A DNA stretch of 64,000 bases from Coffea arabica (taxonomy: Eukaryota; Streptophyta; Magnoliopsida; Gentianales; Rubiaceae), in contig NC_092323.1 of assembly GCF_036785885.1 (NCBI RefSeq), positions 1,404,501 through 1,468,500 of the forward strand, read 5' to 3'. Every line of letters starts with the position of its first letter. Within the stretch, counting starts at the first letter, position 1. The notes below the pieces were generated by a model that was not told the origin of the DNA, did no database searches, and worked only from the letters and a program-made list of their open reading frames with translations. Position numbers and translations under genes: made by a program. Shown here one piece after another: positions 49,001 through 60,889 of this stretch.

Positions 49001-51483
49001 AAACACAAACATAACCGTGTAGGAAGTACGACACAATGCGGTCTTAAATCTATGATTGTTTGCCAACCAACATTAGAGGTTCATTTTTCTTTATACCATG
49101 TGAGTATGCAATTTTCTCATTCTCAGTTAAAAATCTGTTTATTCTTGTCTTACAGTATTCACTCCAGAGCAGTTGGCAGAGAAGTACAGCAACGTGACTT
49201 TTCTTCTGTATTGTCTGATTTTGGTCTTAGTGGTTGCCTTGCATCACTCAATTTACAGGTGAGGTAACTCTGGAAATGATATGGCAGTTTGCGTTTTTAT
49301 GATGAGTCATTATACCTACACTTTTGCTTCTAATTTTTTTGTCTTTGTTGGGCAAATGAAGTGAAAAATGCTTGCCTTAGTTGTTATGACTCAATTTGGA
49401 AAATGTAGGAGAGGAGAGTTGCTGCTTGCTGTCCCTGGTCAGGACCTTAAACCGTACTGGCAAATGTTGCTTCCATTTTCATATGCTATTGTTTCTGGGG
49501 CTGTGGGATCATGTTCAGTATTATTTGCTAAATCTCTGTGAGTGTCACTATGCAAACCTGCGTTGGTACCTTTTTTTTCCCCACTTCTTCCCCTAATGCT
49601 CTCTGATTTCACTTTTTTCAGCTCAAACCTTTTAAGATTGTCCCTTTCAAGTGGTTATCAGTTGCATAGCTGGTTCACTTACTCAATGCTTTTATTGTTT
49701 CTTAGTACGGCTGGATTTTGGGTGAATATTATACAGCTTTTGTTCCTTATAATTGAATTGTCCAAGTGTTTGCTGTAACAACGTATGGTACTCAGTCAGT
49801 TTGTTCTTGCTGCAGATGGCCAGGCTAAACGAGGGATTGTCATTGTTTGACGCAATACTAATCGTGCCAATGTTTCAGATTGCTTGGACCTTTTTCTCCA
49901 TTTGTACAGGATTTGTGTATTTTCAGGAGTACCAGGTCAATTCTTCGTATTCACACCTTTGTGATTTTTACTTCTAAATCTATAAATGATTTTGTATTTA
50001 CACGCTCAAAAATTTTCATGGTCTGCTTTCTCATTGTTAATAGATGCAACAAACTAACTAGCTTGTGTACTTGGGTAATTATCAGTGGGGTTTAATTTCT
50101 GAAGCAGTGTTCATCTTGCAGCTGACAAAGTAATATTGTTAACCAAATTTTGGATTAGATGTCGTGTTATCATCAGAAAAATTTTGTAGTTCTCCATGTC
50201 TTCACCATTGTTTGGATGGGATTACTTGGATGTTTTTATGTACTTTGAGAAGAAATGTTTATCAAAATTTGCTTTTCCTTGTGGTGGGTAGGGGGTAGCT
50301 GGGGGGTAATGGTGGCAAATACTGCTCTCCGATGTCTGGATGCTTTCATGATCTCACTTAGGCTAGGATGGGTGGATGTCTTCAGGGTCGGTACATTGGT
50401 CTGAAAGATGGAAAATTTTATTGATGTTATCTTAAGCAGGTTTTGGATGCGCTACGAACAACGATGTTTGTGCTTGGGGTGATCTCTGTATTCATTGGCA
50501 TTTCTTTGCTAGCACCTGATGATTTGAAAGGTACCACATTAAATTGGTTCAGCTTCTCCTAACCACTCTTGCAAAATTCATATGGGGTTGCTCAAATTTT
50601 TGCAGGAGGTGAAGCCAAGGATACTTCATTAGTATCTGTGACTTCAAGTTTGCCAACTGATGTAGACAGGTGCATTCTAAATCTGAGAGGCTTGAGTTTT
50701 GTAAGAAAACTGTTACTGTCGGTTTATTGTGCTGGCAGAGTTAATGTTTCCAAGATGATACCTGTCATGCTCTGTCCCAAATTGAAAACATATAAGAAGA
50801 TTGAATGATTAATAATATACTCAAGGCTGTGAGCTACTATGACTTGGGTCAACCACTTTGGGCGCATGGTTTAAGGTCAAAAGTTACAGGACCAGCCCTC
50901 AGCCTTGGGTATTACATTACATTTATAAGGAAAATTGTGAGTTGTTACTCTTTGGTTATAACCCTATTGCAATTAGTTAATCACACTATAAGGTGTCTCC
51001 ACATCTGTAACTTCAATTGTGGTATCATCATGGGCACTTCTTTTTGATGCATTGCATTTACCACAGGCTGGTGATACCATATGAAGATTCCCAAATAAAA
51101 GATATAAGTTCTTTTGCCCGAGCTATGAAGGTGAAGGCTGCAAATGTGGTGGTTAAGGCAAAGGTTGTGCTAGTAGATATATTAGATTTTGTTCTTAGAT
51201 TGGATAAATTCTGTGCTACAACTTGAAAAGAAATTGGCCTATCTTGCAGGCTGCATGTTCGTTATCCCTGGGTTTGGGAGAAGACTCGCTTCATGCATCT
51301 TCGGTGCTTGTAATGCCGATGGTCTCTTCCAAAATGACTGGGTTTCGAGGGAGCGGTTTTGGTCGAACTAAATTATTCTCCCCACGAGGCTCAGGTTGGA
51401 GTAAGATCTCAGTTGATGAGGAGGATAGAGAGAGTATGTTGGAGACGACTTCTATGCTCCCACAGACCATCAGCATCAGTTGA
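46013..51483 (+). CDS. NIPA8/9-like: NIPA-type magnesium transporter
   Basis: Multi-pass membrane protein of the NIPA family (predicted Mg2+ transporter of the endomembrane/plasma membrane); closest to Arabidopsis NIPA8/NIPA9. Coding exons: 46013-46105, 46663-46738, 46842-46903, 47096-47181, 47295-47368, 49156-49258, 49409-49537, 49622-49721, 49816-49935, 50440-50530, 50606-50669, 51067-51163, 51250-51483; all in phase, 442 aa. Landmarks: GEWIIGAFINLFGSIAINFG (first membrane segment), NCLNFISFGYAAQS, GSIQFVSNIAFAYF, LVAFGNHQSP, TPEQLAEKYSNVTF, FSYAIVSGAVGSCSVLFAKS, NEGLSLFDAILIVPMFQIAW, VFIGISLLAPDD, then a ~120-residue hydrophilic tail (PMVSSKMTGFRGSG). Intron 5 is 1.8 kb, far longer than the rest. 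ATG choice follows the conserved MGEW start. Confidence 0.95.
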
Positions 51484-51808
51484 GGCTTAACTATAGCTGC
51501 TGGCATCAGCCACAGATATTGCTAGGAACATGGTATACTTTTATCTGTGCCTGTGTAGTTTGTTGTACATCTTGCTGGAATGCACATAATATGCAACCAC
51601 GCATATATAGACATGAACTCATTTGAGTAGAACGATGGTACTATAGAGCATACAACACGTTTTCTACCTTAGCGATTGGACTAGAGAAGAACATACGTTG
51701 TGTCCAACGTTGTAAATTGGATGTCATTCATGAAATTCTTTTTTCCCTGATTGATTGAATAAATAAATGATTCTTGAGACGATGCATCTAACAGAGACTT
51801 TGACAGTA
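51484..51808. other. NIPA 3' UTR and spacer
   Basis: Probable 3' UTR followed by AT-rich sequence; no other gene seen. Confidence 0.45.
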
Positions 51809-52262
51809 CTTTCTCTGTTTTACTTTGATAGTCTTGTTTTACTTTTAATTGAAATTAGTCTTGTTTTTCTTTTAAAGTCTTGTGTTCTATTTTGATAGTC
51901 TTGTTTTCCTTTTAATTCATCCATCCTAAATTATAGGACATATCCTAATTGAAGAATATAGTTAATTTTAAATTTTTTAAAACACTCTTATTTAATACAT
52001 TTTGTTATCAGCAAATATAGCCTATTTTATTTAATACAGTCAATTTTTCATAAATTTGCTTTGATATGTGTCTTGAATAGTGAAATATATCATCATTATT
52101 GCTGTTATAAGTAATAAAAAGGTGTCCTAATTCGTGATATTGCTAATATTAGAACAAAGCTAACTAATGCAAGGGTATTTTAAAAACACATTAAATTAGA
52201 TTTATTTTTTTCATTAAAATTAACTACTTCTTTTAAATATTATCAAAGTGGGATAAACAGAG
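51809..52262. mobile_element. Degraded Stowaway-like MITE
   Basis: The ends CTTTCTCTGTTTTACTTTGATA and TATCAAAGTGGGATAAACAGAG are inverted and flanked by TA (51807-51808 and 52263-52264). The TCTGTT..ACTTTGATA end is close to the plant CTCCCTCCGTCCCACTTTGATA type. AT-rich, 454 bp, non-coding; TAGTCTTGTTTT recurs three times inside. Confidence 0.6.
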
Positions 52263-52264
52263 TA

Positions 52265-53988
52265 TTAAAATATTCTCCTTAAGATGCTCCTTGGGAGTTG
52301 GGATGCTATATTTATTTGAAAAACCAACCGGATATTGGTTGGAGGGTTGGTGTTGCCCTCGGCTGCATCCTATCCCTTTTTTTTTTTTTTTTTTGTTTCG
52401 GAAACGATAGATGACATTTTATAGATAATGAAACTGTACAATATTTGAGCAACTGCTCAACCCACTATACAAAGTGTACCAGGACACTTAAGAAGAGTCA
52501 TAAATCCTCTCCTATCCCTATTCCCTATGGGCGGATTGTGTACTGTTGCGTTTCCAATGCCGTGGATGTTATCCATGCTATATAATCCAAGGAAGGAAAA
52601 ATGATCAATTTTGTTCATAAATTTTGTCACTAGTGCCCATATATTCCTTAACTTTTATTCTTAGCCAATTTGATACATGAGTGTATTTTGCAATTTCAAG
52701 TAAGGACCTTCGTGGTGGCGGCATTACTTAAAACTAATCTGACTTCCAATTGATCAACTAAATAGAGGCATTTCGAAAATATCAGCGACAAAGTTGTAAT
52801 AAATCAAGTAAATTGTGTAAAAAATTACAAAATTAAACTTTAAAATAGTTTAATCTTGTGTTTTTATACATGATTTAAAGCTTTATCTAGTAAATTTTTA
52901 CACAATTTATTTGTTTTATTATAATTTAGTGAGTGGCATTCCTATACTACTCGTATTTAGTTAGTTAATTAGGAGTTAGATCAATTTTAGGTAATAGTGC
53001 CGCTGCAAAAGATCTTAATTGCAGCTGCAAAATATGTAAAAAAAAAATTTTATAGACGAAATTGGCCATTTTCCCGACACGGAATTTCTACCATCTCTTT
53101 TCGTACCATCACCCATGATTACAATCCAATTGCATTTTTGGCACGTCATTCAATAATTTAAATTTCTAAAATCATCTAGGGTTGATTAGAATTTTCCCAT
53201 AATATATAAAGGAAGAGGAAGGGATTGGGATAAATATATTTTATTAATTTTTAAATTTCTATTTTTATTTTCACAAAAATTAAATTTTATCCTAATTATC
53301 CTAAAATTTTACATATAAAAAACTTAACTATCAGTTTAATAAAGAAATTTTCATAAAAATTAATTTGTTCTTGAATTACACACATGCACATAGGTGTGCC
53401 TTTAACAGTAATATATATTGGCAGACATTTGGGTAGATTCGATCTCGTGTAATCTAATTTTATCATATTATTTCACCTCAAGAATTGAAGATATGATAAA
53501 ATTTGTGTCATGTGATCTACAAAATTCGATCCATCCAAGTTTTTGCTATATATATTAATTCTAGACATTTAATCAGGCATTGGACCCAATTGTTCCAAAA
53601 AAAAAAAAAAAAAAGAAAAGAAAGGGACGCTAGACGCAACTTAAAAAGTCAAAAGAGAAATCAAAATTAAAGAAAACGAAATTAATCGCGGAAATGAAAG
53701 AATGCCTTGGGTTCCTCCCTTTTCCCGTGTCCTTTCTTCAGAATTTCCATCTACTCAATTAACCTCGGTGTCGGAGGAGAAATGCTGCTCTGCTTTGGCC
53801 CGGACGGAAGCTAATCGTTGTAATTTTTTGGAGCATTATAGTTTGGCTTGCCGTCGGAGGCGCGAGAAATCAATCGCCTTTCCTAGTGTACAGATTGCGG
53901 AAAAATGATAAATACTGCTGTTACAACTGAGCCCTAACCCTAAGTCTCTAGTAAGTAAAACTGTAGTAGTAGTAAAAATCAGGAGTAG
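52265..53988. other. AT-rich spacer and LWD promoter
   Basis: No gene. Contains a T-rich run near 52378-52394 followed by a ~140-bp stretch of even composition, and an A18 run near 53596. The last ~250 bases before 53989 hold the LWD leader and promoter. Confidence 0.45.
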
Positions 53989-55029
53989 ATGGGCGCTAGC
54001 AGCGATCCCACCCAAGATGGGTCTGACGAACAGCAGCGAAGGTCGGAGATCTACACCTACGAGGCGCCGTGGCACATATACGCCATGAACTGGAGCGTCC
54101 GCAGGGACAAGAAATACCGGTTAGCCATCTCCAGCCTCATGGAGCAGTATCCCAACCGCCTGGAAATCGTCCAGCTCGACGACACCAACGGCGAGATTCG
54201 CTCCGACCCCAACCTCTGCTTCGAGCACCCCTATCCCCCTACCAAGGTTATCTTCATCCCTGACAAGGAGTGCCAGAAGCCCGACCTCCTCGCCACCTCC
54301 AGTGACTACCTCCGGGTCTGGAGGGTCGCCGACGATGGAACCCGCGTCGACATGAAGAGCCTCCTCAACAACAACCGCAACAGCGAGTTCTCCGGCCCCC
54401 TCACCTCCTTCGACTGGAACGAGGCCGAGCCCAAGCGCATCGGCACCTCCAGCATCGACACCACCTGCACCATCTGGGACATCGACCGCGAGACCGTCGA
54501 CACCCAGCTCATCGCCCACGACAAGGAGGTCTATGACATCGCTTGGGGCGGCGTCGGCGTCTTTGCCTCCGTTTCCGCTGACGGCTCCGTTAGGGTTTTC
54601 GACCTCCGCGACAAGGAGCACTCCACCATTATCTACGAGAGCTCCGAGCCCGATACGCCGCTCGTCCGCCTTGGTTGGAACAAACAGGACCCCCGGTACA
54701 TGGCCACTATCATTATGGACAGCGCCAAGGTAGTCGTCCTGGACATCCGCTTCCCCACGCTTCCAGTCGTGGAGCTGCAGCGGCACCAGGCCAGTGTCAA
54801 CGCCATCGCCTGGGCTCCCCACAGCTCTTGCCACATCTGCACTGCTGGCGATGACTCCCAGGCCCTCATTTGGGATCTCTCTTCCATGGGCCAGCCCATT
54901 GAGGGCGGATTGGACCCCATTCTCGCTTATACTGCCGGTGCCGAAATTGAGCAGCTACAGTGGTCCTCTTCCCAGCCTGATTGGGTTGCCATCGCCTTCT
55001 CGAATAAGCTTCAGATTCTGAGGGTATGA
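53989..55029 (+). CDS. LWD1-like: LWD1/AN11-type WD40-repeat protein
   Basis: Single-exon gene, 346 aa, the same length as Arabidopsis LWD1/LWD2 (LIGHT-REGULATED WD), relatives of petunia AN11 and TTG1. LWD proteins act in the circadian clock and photoperiod pathway as nuclear co-activators; related AN11/TTG1 proteins scaffold MYB-bHLH complexes. Near-full identity blocks: [120 protein letters not shown]. The WD-type dipeptides repeat through the chain as expected for a seven-bladed propeller. The first ~850 bp is strikingly GC-rich at third codon positions, unlike the other genes here. The long opposite-strand open frame at 54121-54834 is a by-product of that bias. Confidence 0.96.
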   Translation: MGASSDPTQDGSDEQQRRSEIYTYEAPWHIYAMNWSVRRDKKYRLAISSLMEQYPNRLEIVQLDDTNGEIRSDPNLCFEHPYPPTKVIFIPDKECQKPDLLATSSDYLRVWRVADDGTRVDMKSLLNNNRNSEFSGPLTSFDWNEAEPKRIGTSSIDTTCTIWDIDRETVDTQLIAHDKEVYDIAWGGVGVFASVSADGSVRVFDLRDKEHSTIIYESSEPDTPLVRLGWNKQDPRYMATIIMDSAKVVVLDIRFPTLPVVELQRHQASVNAIAWAPHSSCHICTAGDDSQALIWDLSSMGQPIEGGLDPILAYTAGAEIEQLQWSSSQPDWVAIAFSNKLQILRV

Positions 55030-55093
55030 CTCGTGTTTCATTGTCTGGATCCCAGGTAATCGCTACCGTAGCTGCAATAACCGTTTTCTTATC
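55030..55093. other. Start of LWD 3' UTR
   Basis: Directly downstream of the LWD stop codon. Confidence 0.4.
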
Positions 55094-55197
55094 CCTTGTT
55101 TGGATTGCATTTTCTTGGATTTTTTTTTTCGTAGAAAAATTACTGTAGAGGTAGGTGAGGAAAAAAGGTAACAGGGATGAATGGCTGTCCAAATTTC
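55094..55197. mobile_element. Short MITE, GTTTGGAT family, near the LWD 3' end
   Basis: TTGTTTGGATTGC on the left and GCTGTCCAAAT on the right are inverted. The interior keeps ACTGTAGA and AAAAGGTA words. It may lie in the LWD 3' UTR. Confidence 0.5.
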
Positions 55198-57672
55198 CAG
55201 ATGTTCAAAGTCAGAAGTTCTGTTGCTTGTTTAGTTGGTCTGGTGATGATAATTCAACTGTAGGTCCAGCCTCCATGTTGTCACCTGTTAAGTAAACTCC
55301 AACTTAGGTTTTGTGGCCTTTACAACGCACTGACTAGGAGTAGATATATCCCGTTAAAGACCTGAGAGAGAGCTTAAGAATGAATTCCAGAAACGTCAAT
55401 TGTGATTTTGGTGTGTGATAGAGAAACATTGCAAGGTCAAGTGTTTCCATTTAAAATTTCTGCACCGACGCGATATTATCCAATCTTCTTTTTATGTCAT
55501 TTTTGGTCTGTGTAAAGTTAGCACTCTGCATCCTCAATTTGTTATGCTCATGGGGAATTTTTTGGGCAAGATGGTCTGTACCAGTTGGGGTTTGTTGTAC
55601 AATTTGAGTTAATTCCTGGAGAACTTGTTACCGGGGATCTTTTGTCCTAATATCTTAGCAAGCAAGTTTTGTTAGCTGGTTCAGGAAAAATGTACATACA
55701 TGTAAACAAGAGCACCTTGGTGTAAAAGTACATCAACAACTTCTCTATCTTGTTTTATGATTTCTGAGCAAGAAGAAGTTGCATGTCATTGGTGTAAAAG
55801 TATTTGGGGCAATTCAATGTGGGTAACATACTTTTAAAGTATAACATGACTAAGATTTATGAAAAATGCCCTCACTTCCCTTGAAATTGATGATAACCTT
55901 CTAACTTATCACAAAAAGCAAGGCAAGAACGTAATTCCTACTGTCACTCTACCAGGAATTGATATTTAGAGAAAGATTGATAAATTTTTCCGCTTAACCC
56001 CTCGATCACTTGCGCGCATTTGATTCATCATCTCTAATTTTTTTATCATTTAAAAAGTTTGTGTTTCATAATGGGTAAAATAACCCTGGTCTCACATTAC
56101 ATAGCATTTTGTTGGCTTCCCTAAAATCAAGTTTGAGATCTTTCGTGGTGACGGATATCCAGGTAGGTAGTGACTTGATATTACAGGGGGCACTGTGGGG
56201 AAATGAACTCTGTAGGAGGGATCTTTGTATATGCAAGATCCAATCACTGGAAAGCTGTTATTCTTTTTATATTTGAGCTTGCTGTAAACCTGTCATCTGG
56301 TGTGCTTGCATCGGTGCTGCTTTCTACTAGTCGGATGGGATGATATTCGGTTTGAGACATTTCCATTTGGAACGCATTTGCATGTCCTATTTCTGGACCA
56401 TCTTGATTATGTCAGTTGCATAGGTACATGTGTCGAGCATTTTGCTTCATATCCAAGCTTTGCGTCTTTTTTCTTGCTCATTATGGCTTCTGATTCATTT
56501 TCTACTATCTTGATTTTCATGTCTATAGCTATCGTTTCTTCGCTATTACGAGCTCCTGTATCAGATCTCATCTCCCACCTCCTATAGGATACTAGTTATA
56601 TTGGTCCCTAGGGGATCAATGTGTGAGTGAAAACGGAAGAATTGGGACTCATGCGTGGGAAGCCTGTGCCGCTGGTTACTTCGCATTTTGCATAAATCAA
56701 CAAGTCAACTCCCTAACAACCATCCAAGCATAAGTTCTAAAATCAAATAACTATCCAAAAGATCTCAAATTGCATATACAATATTATACTTGCTACGATA
56801 AAAAAAACACACACACACAAAATTCCATTGACAACCAATTGTATACTCCCAAATTAAATATTAATGTTCAAATACCTTTTTAATATAAGCTAATTTGACT
56901 TAGAATTATCATTATAATTCTCCTATGGATTTAAAAATATTAATATTTTAATAGTTGAGAATAAATTTTATCTCCACAATAAAATCATAATAAAAAATTT
57001 TGATCCAATGTAATTATTGACATTTTATAAAAGTTTTTCTTAATAATAAATAAAGTATGACAAGTTTTACATTTTTAGTTCCTCTTCTTATTTTAATCAT
57101 CAATTTTATTATTTATTTTTCTATTATTGCGAATCTCTTCATTATTTTTTAGTTTGACACATAATCTACTCATTTTGTAGATTTTGTAATTTTAAATTGC
57201 TAATATACACAAAACTGAAGATAATAAAGAGATTATATTAATTAGAAAATAGACAAGAGATAGAACAATAGATTTTTTTTTTAAGATTTTGTAAATTTAT
57301 TGTCTTAAATTTAAAATTGTCTACTAAGTAAAGGGCATTATAGGTATTTTACTATGTCAAGAGATGTAAGGGTAATTTCTTAAACTTGAGGGGAGCCGAG
57401 TGCAATTGTGAAATTATCTCTATAAGAAAACCAGAGATTGTTAACAAGTACTCCCTCTATTATATTGAAAGTGTCATACTGTTCATTTTTAAAATATTTA
57501 TCATGTTGGAAAAATCAAAGCACCTTTTAGTTTCTCATTTCAATATAGCTTTTCTATCATATGCATGTTAACATTCAAATTTTAAATTTTAAATTTATGG
57601 GGATAAAATTGAAAAGAGAAACACGAACGTTACAATCAAATTACTATTCTTAAAAAGTTGTATTCCACATGG
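55198..57672. other. Spacer
   Basis: No gene supported. 55200-56600 is of mixed composition and could be 3' flank or a decayed transcript unit; 56700-57672 is very AT-rich. CTCCCTCTATTATATTG near 57451 resembles a Stowaway end, without a found partner. Confidence 0.45.
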
Positions 57673-57839
57673 GTTTGTTTGGATTGTAAGTTATTTGAGA
57701 TATTTTTACTATAGTACTTTTTGTGATGTGATGTATGTGAGATAAAAAGGTAATTGGGAAGATAAAAAGGTGTATTGGAAATTGTAATGATGATGTAAGC
57801 AAATATATTTGGAGAAATAATCAGCTGTCCAAACAAATC
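57673..57839. mobile_element. MITE, GTTTGGAT family
   Basis: Inverted ends GTTTGTTTGGATTG and AGCTGTCCAAACAAATC, 167 bp. Internal ATGTATGTGAGATAAAAAGG and AAATATATTTGGAG match the member at 36695-36858. Confidence 0.72.
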
Positions 57840-59068
57840 TATATTAAATAATTGGAACATATGGAATATAATAATTTGTTGGGTCCCACTTATTCTCTAT
57901 GGTCTCCCTGTATATTGCCTCCTCTTCTCTCCCACTTCTAAGTATTCACTCGAACCCTCACAAATAAAATGTGTGGAAAGAATTGTAAACAAATAACAGA
58001 CAGAAAAATTGTATTTGTATATTTTTTTATTTAATCTTGTCTACTCTCTCTTATATTTAATTTCTTTTGCTAATTAAACTTATGTTTTCAAAAATGTAAC
58101 ACTTGAACAACCAGTTTCACAAGAAATAAATGAAGAAAACAATAATATAATCCAATCCAACAACATAAATAAAGTACATATAACAATAAACTTTAATTTA
58201 TTCATAACGTAGTTTAAAAAGGAAATTGCTCGTCGTGCTGATATGGCATCAGAGCCTTGTATTTTTTAAAAATAAATTTAAACCATGTCATCGTGCTGGT
58301 TTTTTTTTTTTTGAAAAAAATTTTCTGGTGCCGCCATGCTTGCCAAGACTGGCAGCGATTTTTGCCTGCCAAGCTAACTTTAGGAAGAAACTCCTGTTCG
58401 AGGCTCTACTGCGCGACTTTTTTTTTCTGCAATATTTTAAGTAATTAGCCGCAAAATATGGGTTCATGTCCATTCTTATCCATATTAACTTTGGTACTTA
58501 ATTGTCGTGACTAGAAGTGGCAAAATAGATTCATATCCACTAATCCATCCATATAAACCAACCTTAAATGGATTTGGATGATCCATATAAATTCAATGGT
58601 TTTAAATAGATAACCATTTAAATCCAATTATGTTGGTGGATTTAAATGGATTATCCATCTTATCCATATACATCCATTTAACTTAAAAAATAGAAAACAC
58701 ATTTATAAAAATGTGAGATAAAATCTTGTGGGACCATCTATTCTTTTTTTCATAACTTCCTCATATGTCAAATTAATTTTGTGGGACCACCTATTCTTTC
58801 TTTCATAACTTCCTCACATGTCAAATTGCCAATAACATTAATTGCATTTTATTTGTTTCCAATTCCTAAACTTCTTCCATCCTTTTCAAAATTATATTTT
58901 AGTCTCTACTCTTGTTTTTTTTTAATTAAACTCTTATGTAGTAATGATTGCAAACATTTATATTCTTAAGTAAAGAAAAAGCGAGAATGCATCATGCAGT
59001 GTCAAAATAATTTTTATTTTTTTAATTCTTTTATTTATAAAAAGAATTTTTCTAACAAGTGTCCCCGC
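57840..59068. other. AT-rich spacer with small repeats
   Basis: No gene. GGCATCAGAGCC near 58244 looks like a decayed copia primer site. TAGAAGTGGCAAAATAG near 58512 resembles a hAT-type left end without a found right end. A 53-bp unit (GTGGGACCA(T/C)CTATTC...) is duplicated in tandem at 58728-58780 and 58781-58829. Confidence 0.5.
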
Positions 59069-60460
59069 TGTGACAGCTCCACCTCCCCCTAAGGCGAACC
59101 AAAGGGGTCAGCGGACCGCCTGCCCAGCTCTCGCCGGGACTCAGTCGTTCACTTCAATCCTTAAACAAAACCAGAATAAACCCACAAGAATAAATATAAC
59201 GACAGTCCAAAACTTAAAGCAAAACTTATGTACATTACTATCTTAAAAGGGAGTACAAACATCGAATATACAAATGTTCTCAATTCACCATACATCCAAC
59301 CCGTGCCGAGCACTAGGGCGAGAACCATTACAAAACCAAAGAAACCAGTCTAGGCTAGATTCTATCGAGCTCTCGTCCTTGCTCGCCGTCCCCTGTTAAG
59401 GAAAACAATACTAAAAGAATGAGCTAAAAGTCCAGTGAGGTTCCGAACACATAGGCAACAAGAAGTTCAATGCATTCATTACATATAACCAATAATTCAA
59501 GATACAAATACAAAATAAAGCGATAAACACATTCATTAAAAGGATACGGGCTCACAAGGAGCCATATATTCGTTCGTTCGTTCGTTCTTCTGTCATTCCC
59601 CTTATTCCTCCGATCAATTAAATAAAATGCATTTTTGGTAAATAAAATGCATTTTTGGTAAATAAAACCCTCGTTCGTTCTTTCGTTTCGTTCACCCCCT
59701 CCTGGAAATTGGTCAGGCTTCACCAACCTACAAGATAATACTCGAGTATACCAAATTCACAAGGGCCACCATATCGCCCGACCAAGTCCGCTTCTGATTC
59801 GAGTCGATCGGTAACGAAGAGTAGGGCCCAATTCAGCCAAAAGGCTTACATCATGCGCAACTAAGGTAGCAATCATTAAATCATTGAAAATTTCACATTT
59901 CATTTAGGTCGAGCGCGGTAAAGTAAACGCTCGCCTAGAAAACTCGTTTTGGAAATCCTTAAAAGCACTTAACACATTATCAAACAAGAACACAAGTCAT
60001 GAAGTCAATAAAAATATAGCAAACAAGGAACACTCACCTATTTACGCAAAACAACGTGCAAATATCCTTCCGGATATTACCTCAGTCACCGAGAAAACCT
60101 AAGAGTAAATGAGAAAGAATATTACAGTCTATCTAGCACAAACAATTAGGTGAAATCGAAGAATCCCACCAATTGATGAATAAAACGTATAGAAATGACT
60201 TTAAAGTGAAACGAGAACATTTGGACCCGTGGACAAAAATAACTAGGGTTTCATAGTCGAAACGTAAAACCCAACTCAAAAGGGTTATAAAATTTTTCAA
60301 TGGAAACACTTGAACCAAAGACAAGTCGGAATCCAACTAGATAGGCTAAGAAATACTGCTTCTTCAATTTTCACTAAAAAAGACGCGATTTATGTTTAAA
60401 ATGCTCAATTGCACGACTCTTACTTCAAACTTATTCAGGATTGATTTGATTCACCTGTCA
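59069..60460. repeat. Candidate Ty3/gypsy LTR or LTR fragment
   Basis: Starts TGTGACAGCTCCACC, a typical plant LTR start, in non-coding sequence of even composition that differs from the AT-rich flank. It ends near CACCTGTCA at 60452-60460, right beside the formin-bearing element. No target duplication found, so the right boundary is uncertain and may have been cut by that element. Small tandem repeats: GTTCGTTC near 59573 and a 20-bp unit twice at 59621-59660. Confidence 0.4.
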
Positions 60461-60468
60461 TTCAATAT

Positions 60469-60827
60469 AGAGAAAAATGCAGTTTTGGTACCCAAACTTT
60501 GACGCACGAGTAGTTTTAGTCCCCAAATTTTGGACCAAAACAAATTTGGTACCCAAATTTTTAAATTTTGAGCACATTAAATACCCTGAACGATTTTTTC
60601 CCAAATTGCTACCGGAAAAAGCCACGTGTCTGGCCACAATTGTATGAACAATGCCCAAAAAAATTTCAAGTGTCATTCTAATACTAACTATTAAATTTAA
60701 GGACTAATAGCATAATAAAGTAAAAATCCAAGGACTAAAATAAAAGAAGAAGAAAACGATGGTGCACTAGAACATGTAGATTCTTCACGTGCAGTGCACA
60801 TCGTTTTCACTACTACTTTTTTGTTAA
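60469..60827 (+). repeat. Left long terminal inverted repeat
   Basis: Pairs with 62003-62360. It contains a CACGTG word (60788-60793) and GCACATCGTTTTCACT at its inner end. Confidence 0.85.
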
Positions 60828-60889
60828 TGGAACAGATACTGAAGAGGAGAAAGCAGAGCTCGTTCATTAAAGACTTTCTCTAGCTAAAG

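Noticed and set aside
54121-54834. 237-codon open frame on the minus strand across the LWD gene
   Set aside because: Shadow of the GC-rich LWD coding sequence; no recognisable domain, and the plus-strand product is a strongly conserved family.
56300-56587. 95-codon plus-strand open frame
   Set aside because: Hydrophobic, no family resemblance, no splice partners; probably chance.
58226-58473. Open frames around a G/C-richer patch at 58.2-58.5 kb
   Set aside because: Poly(T)-driven translations without recognisable content; at most a decayed retroelement scrap.
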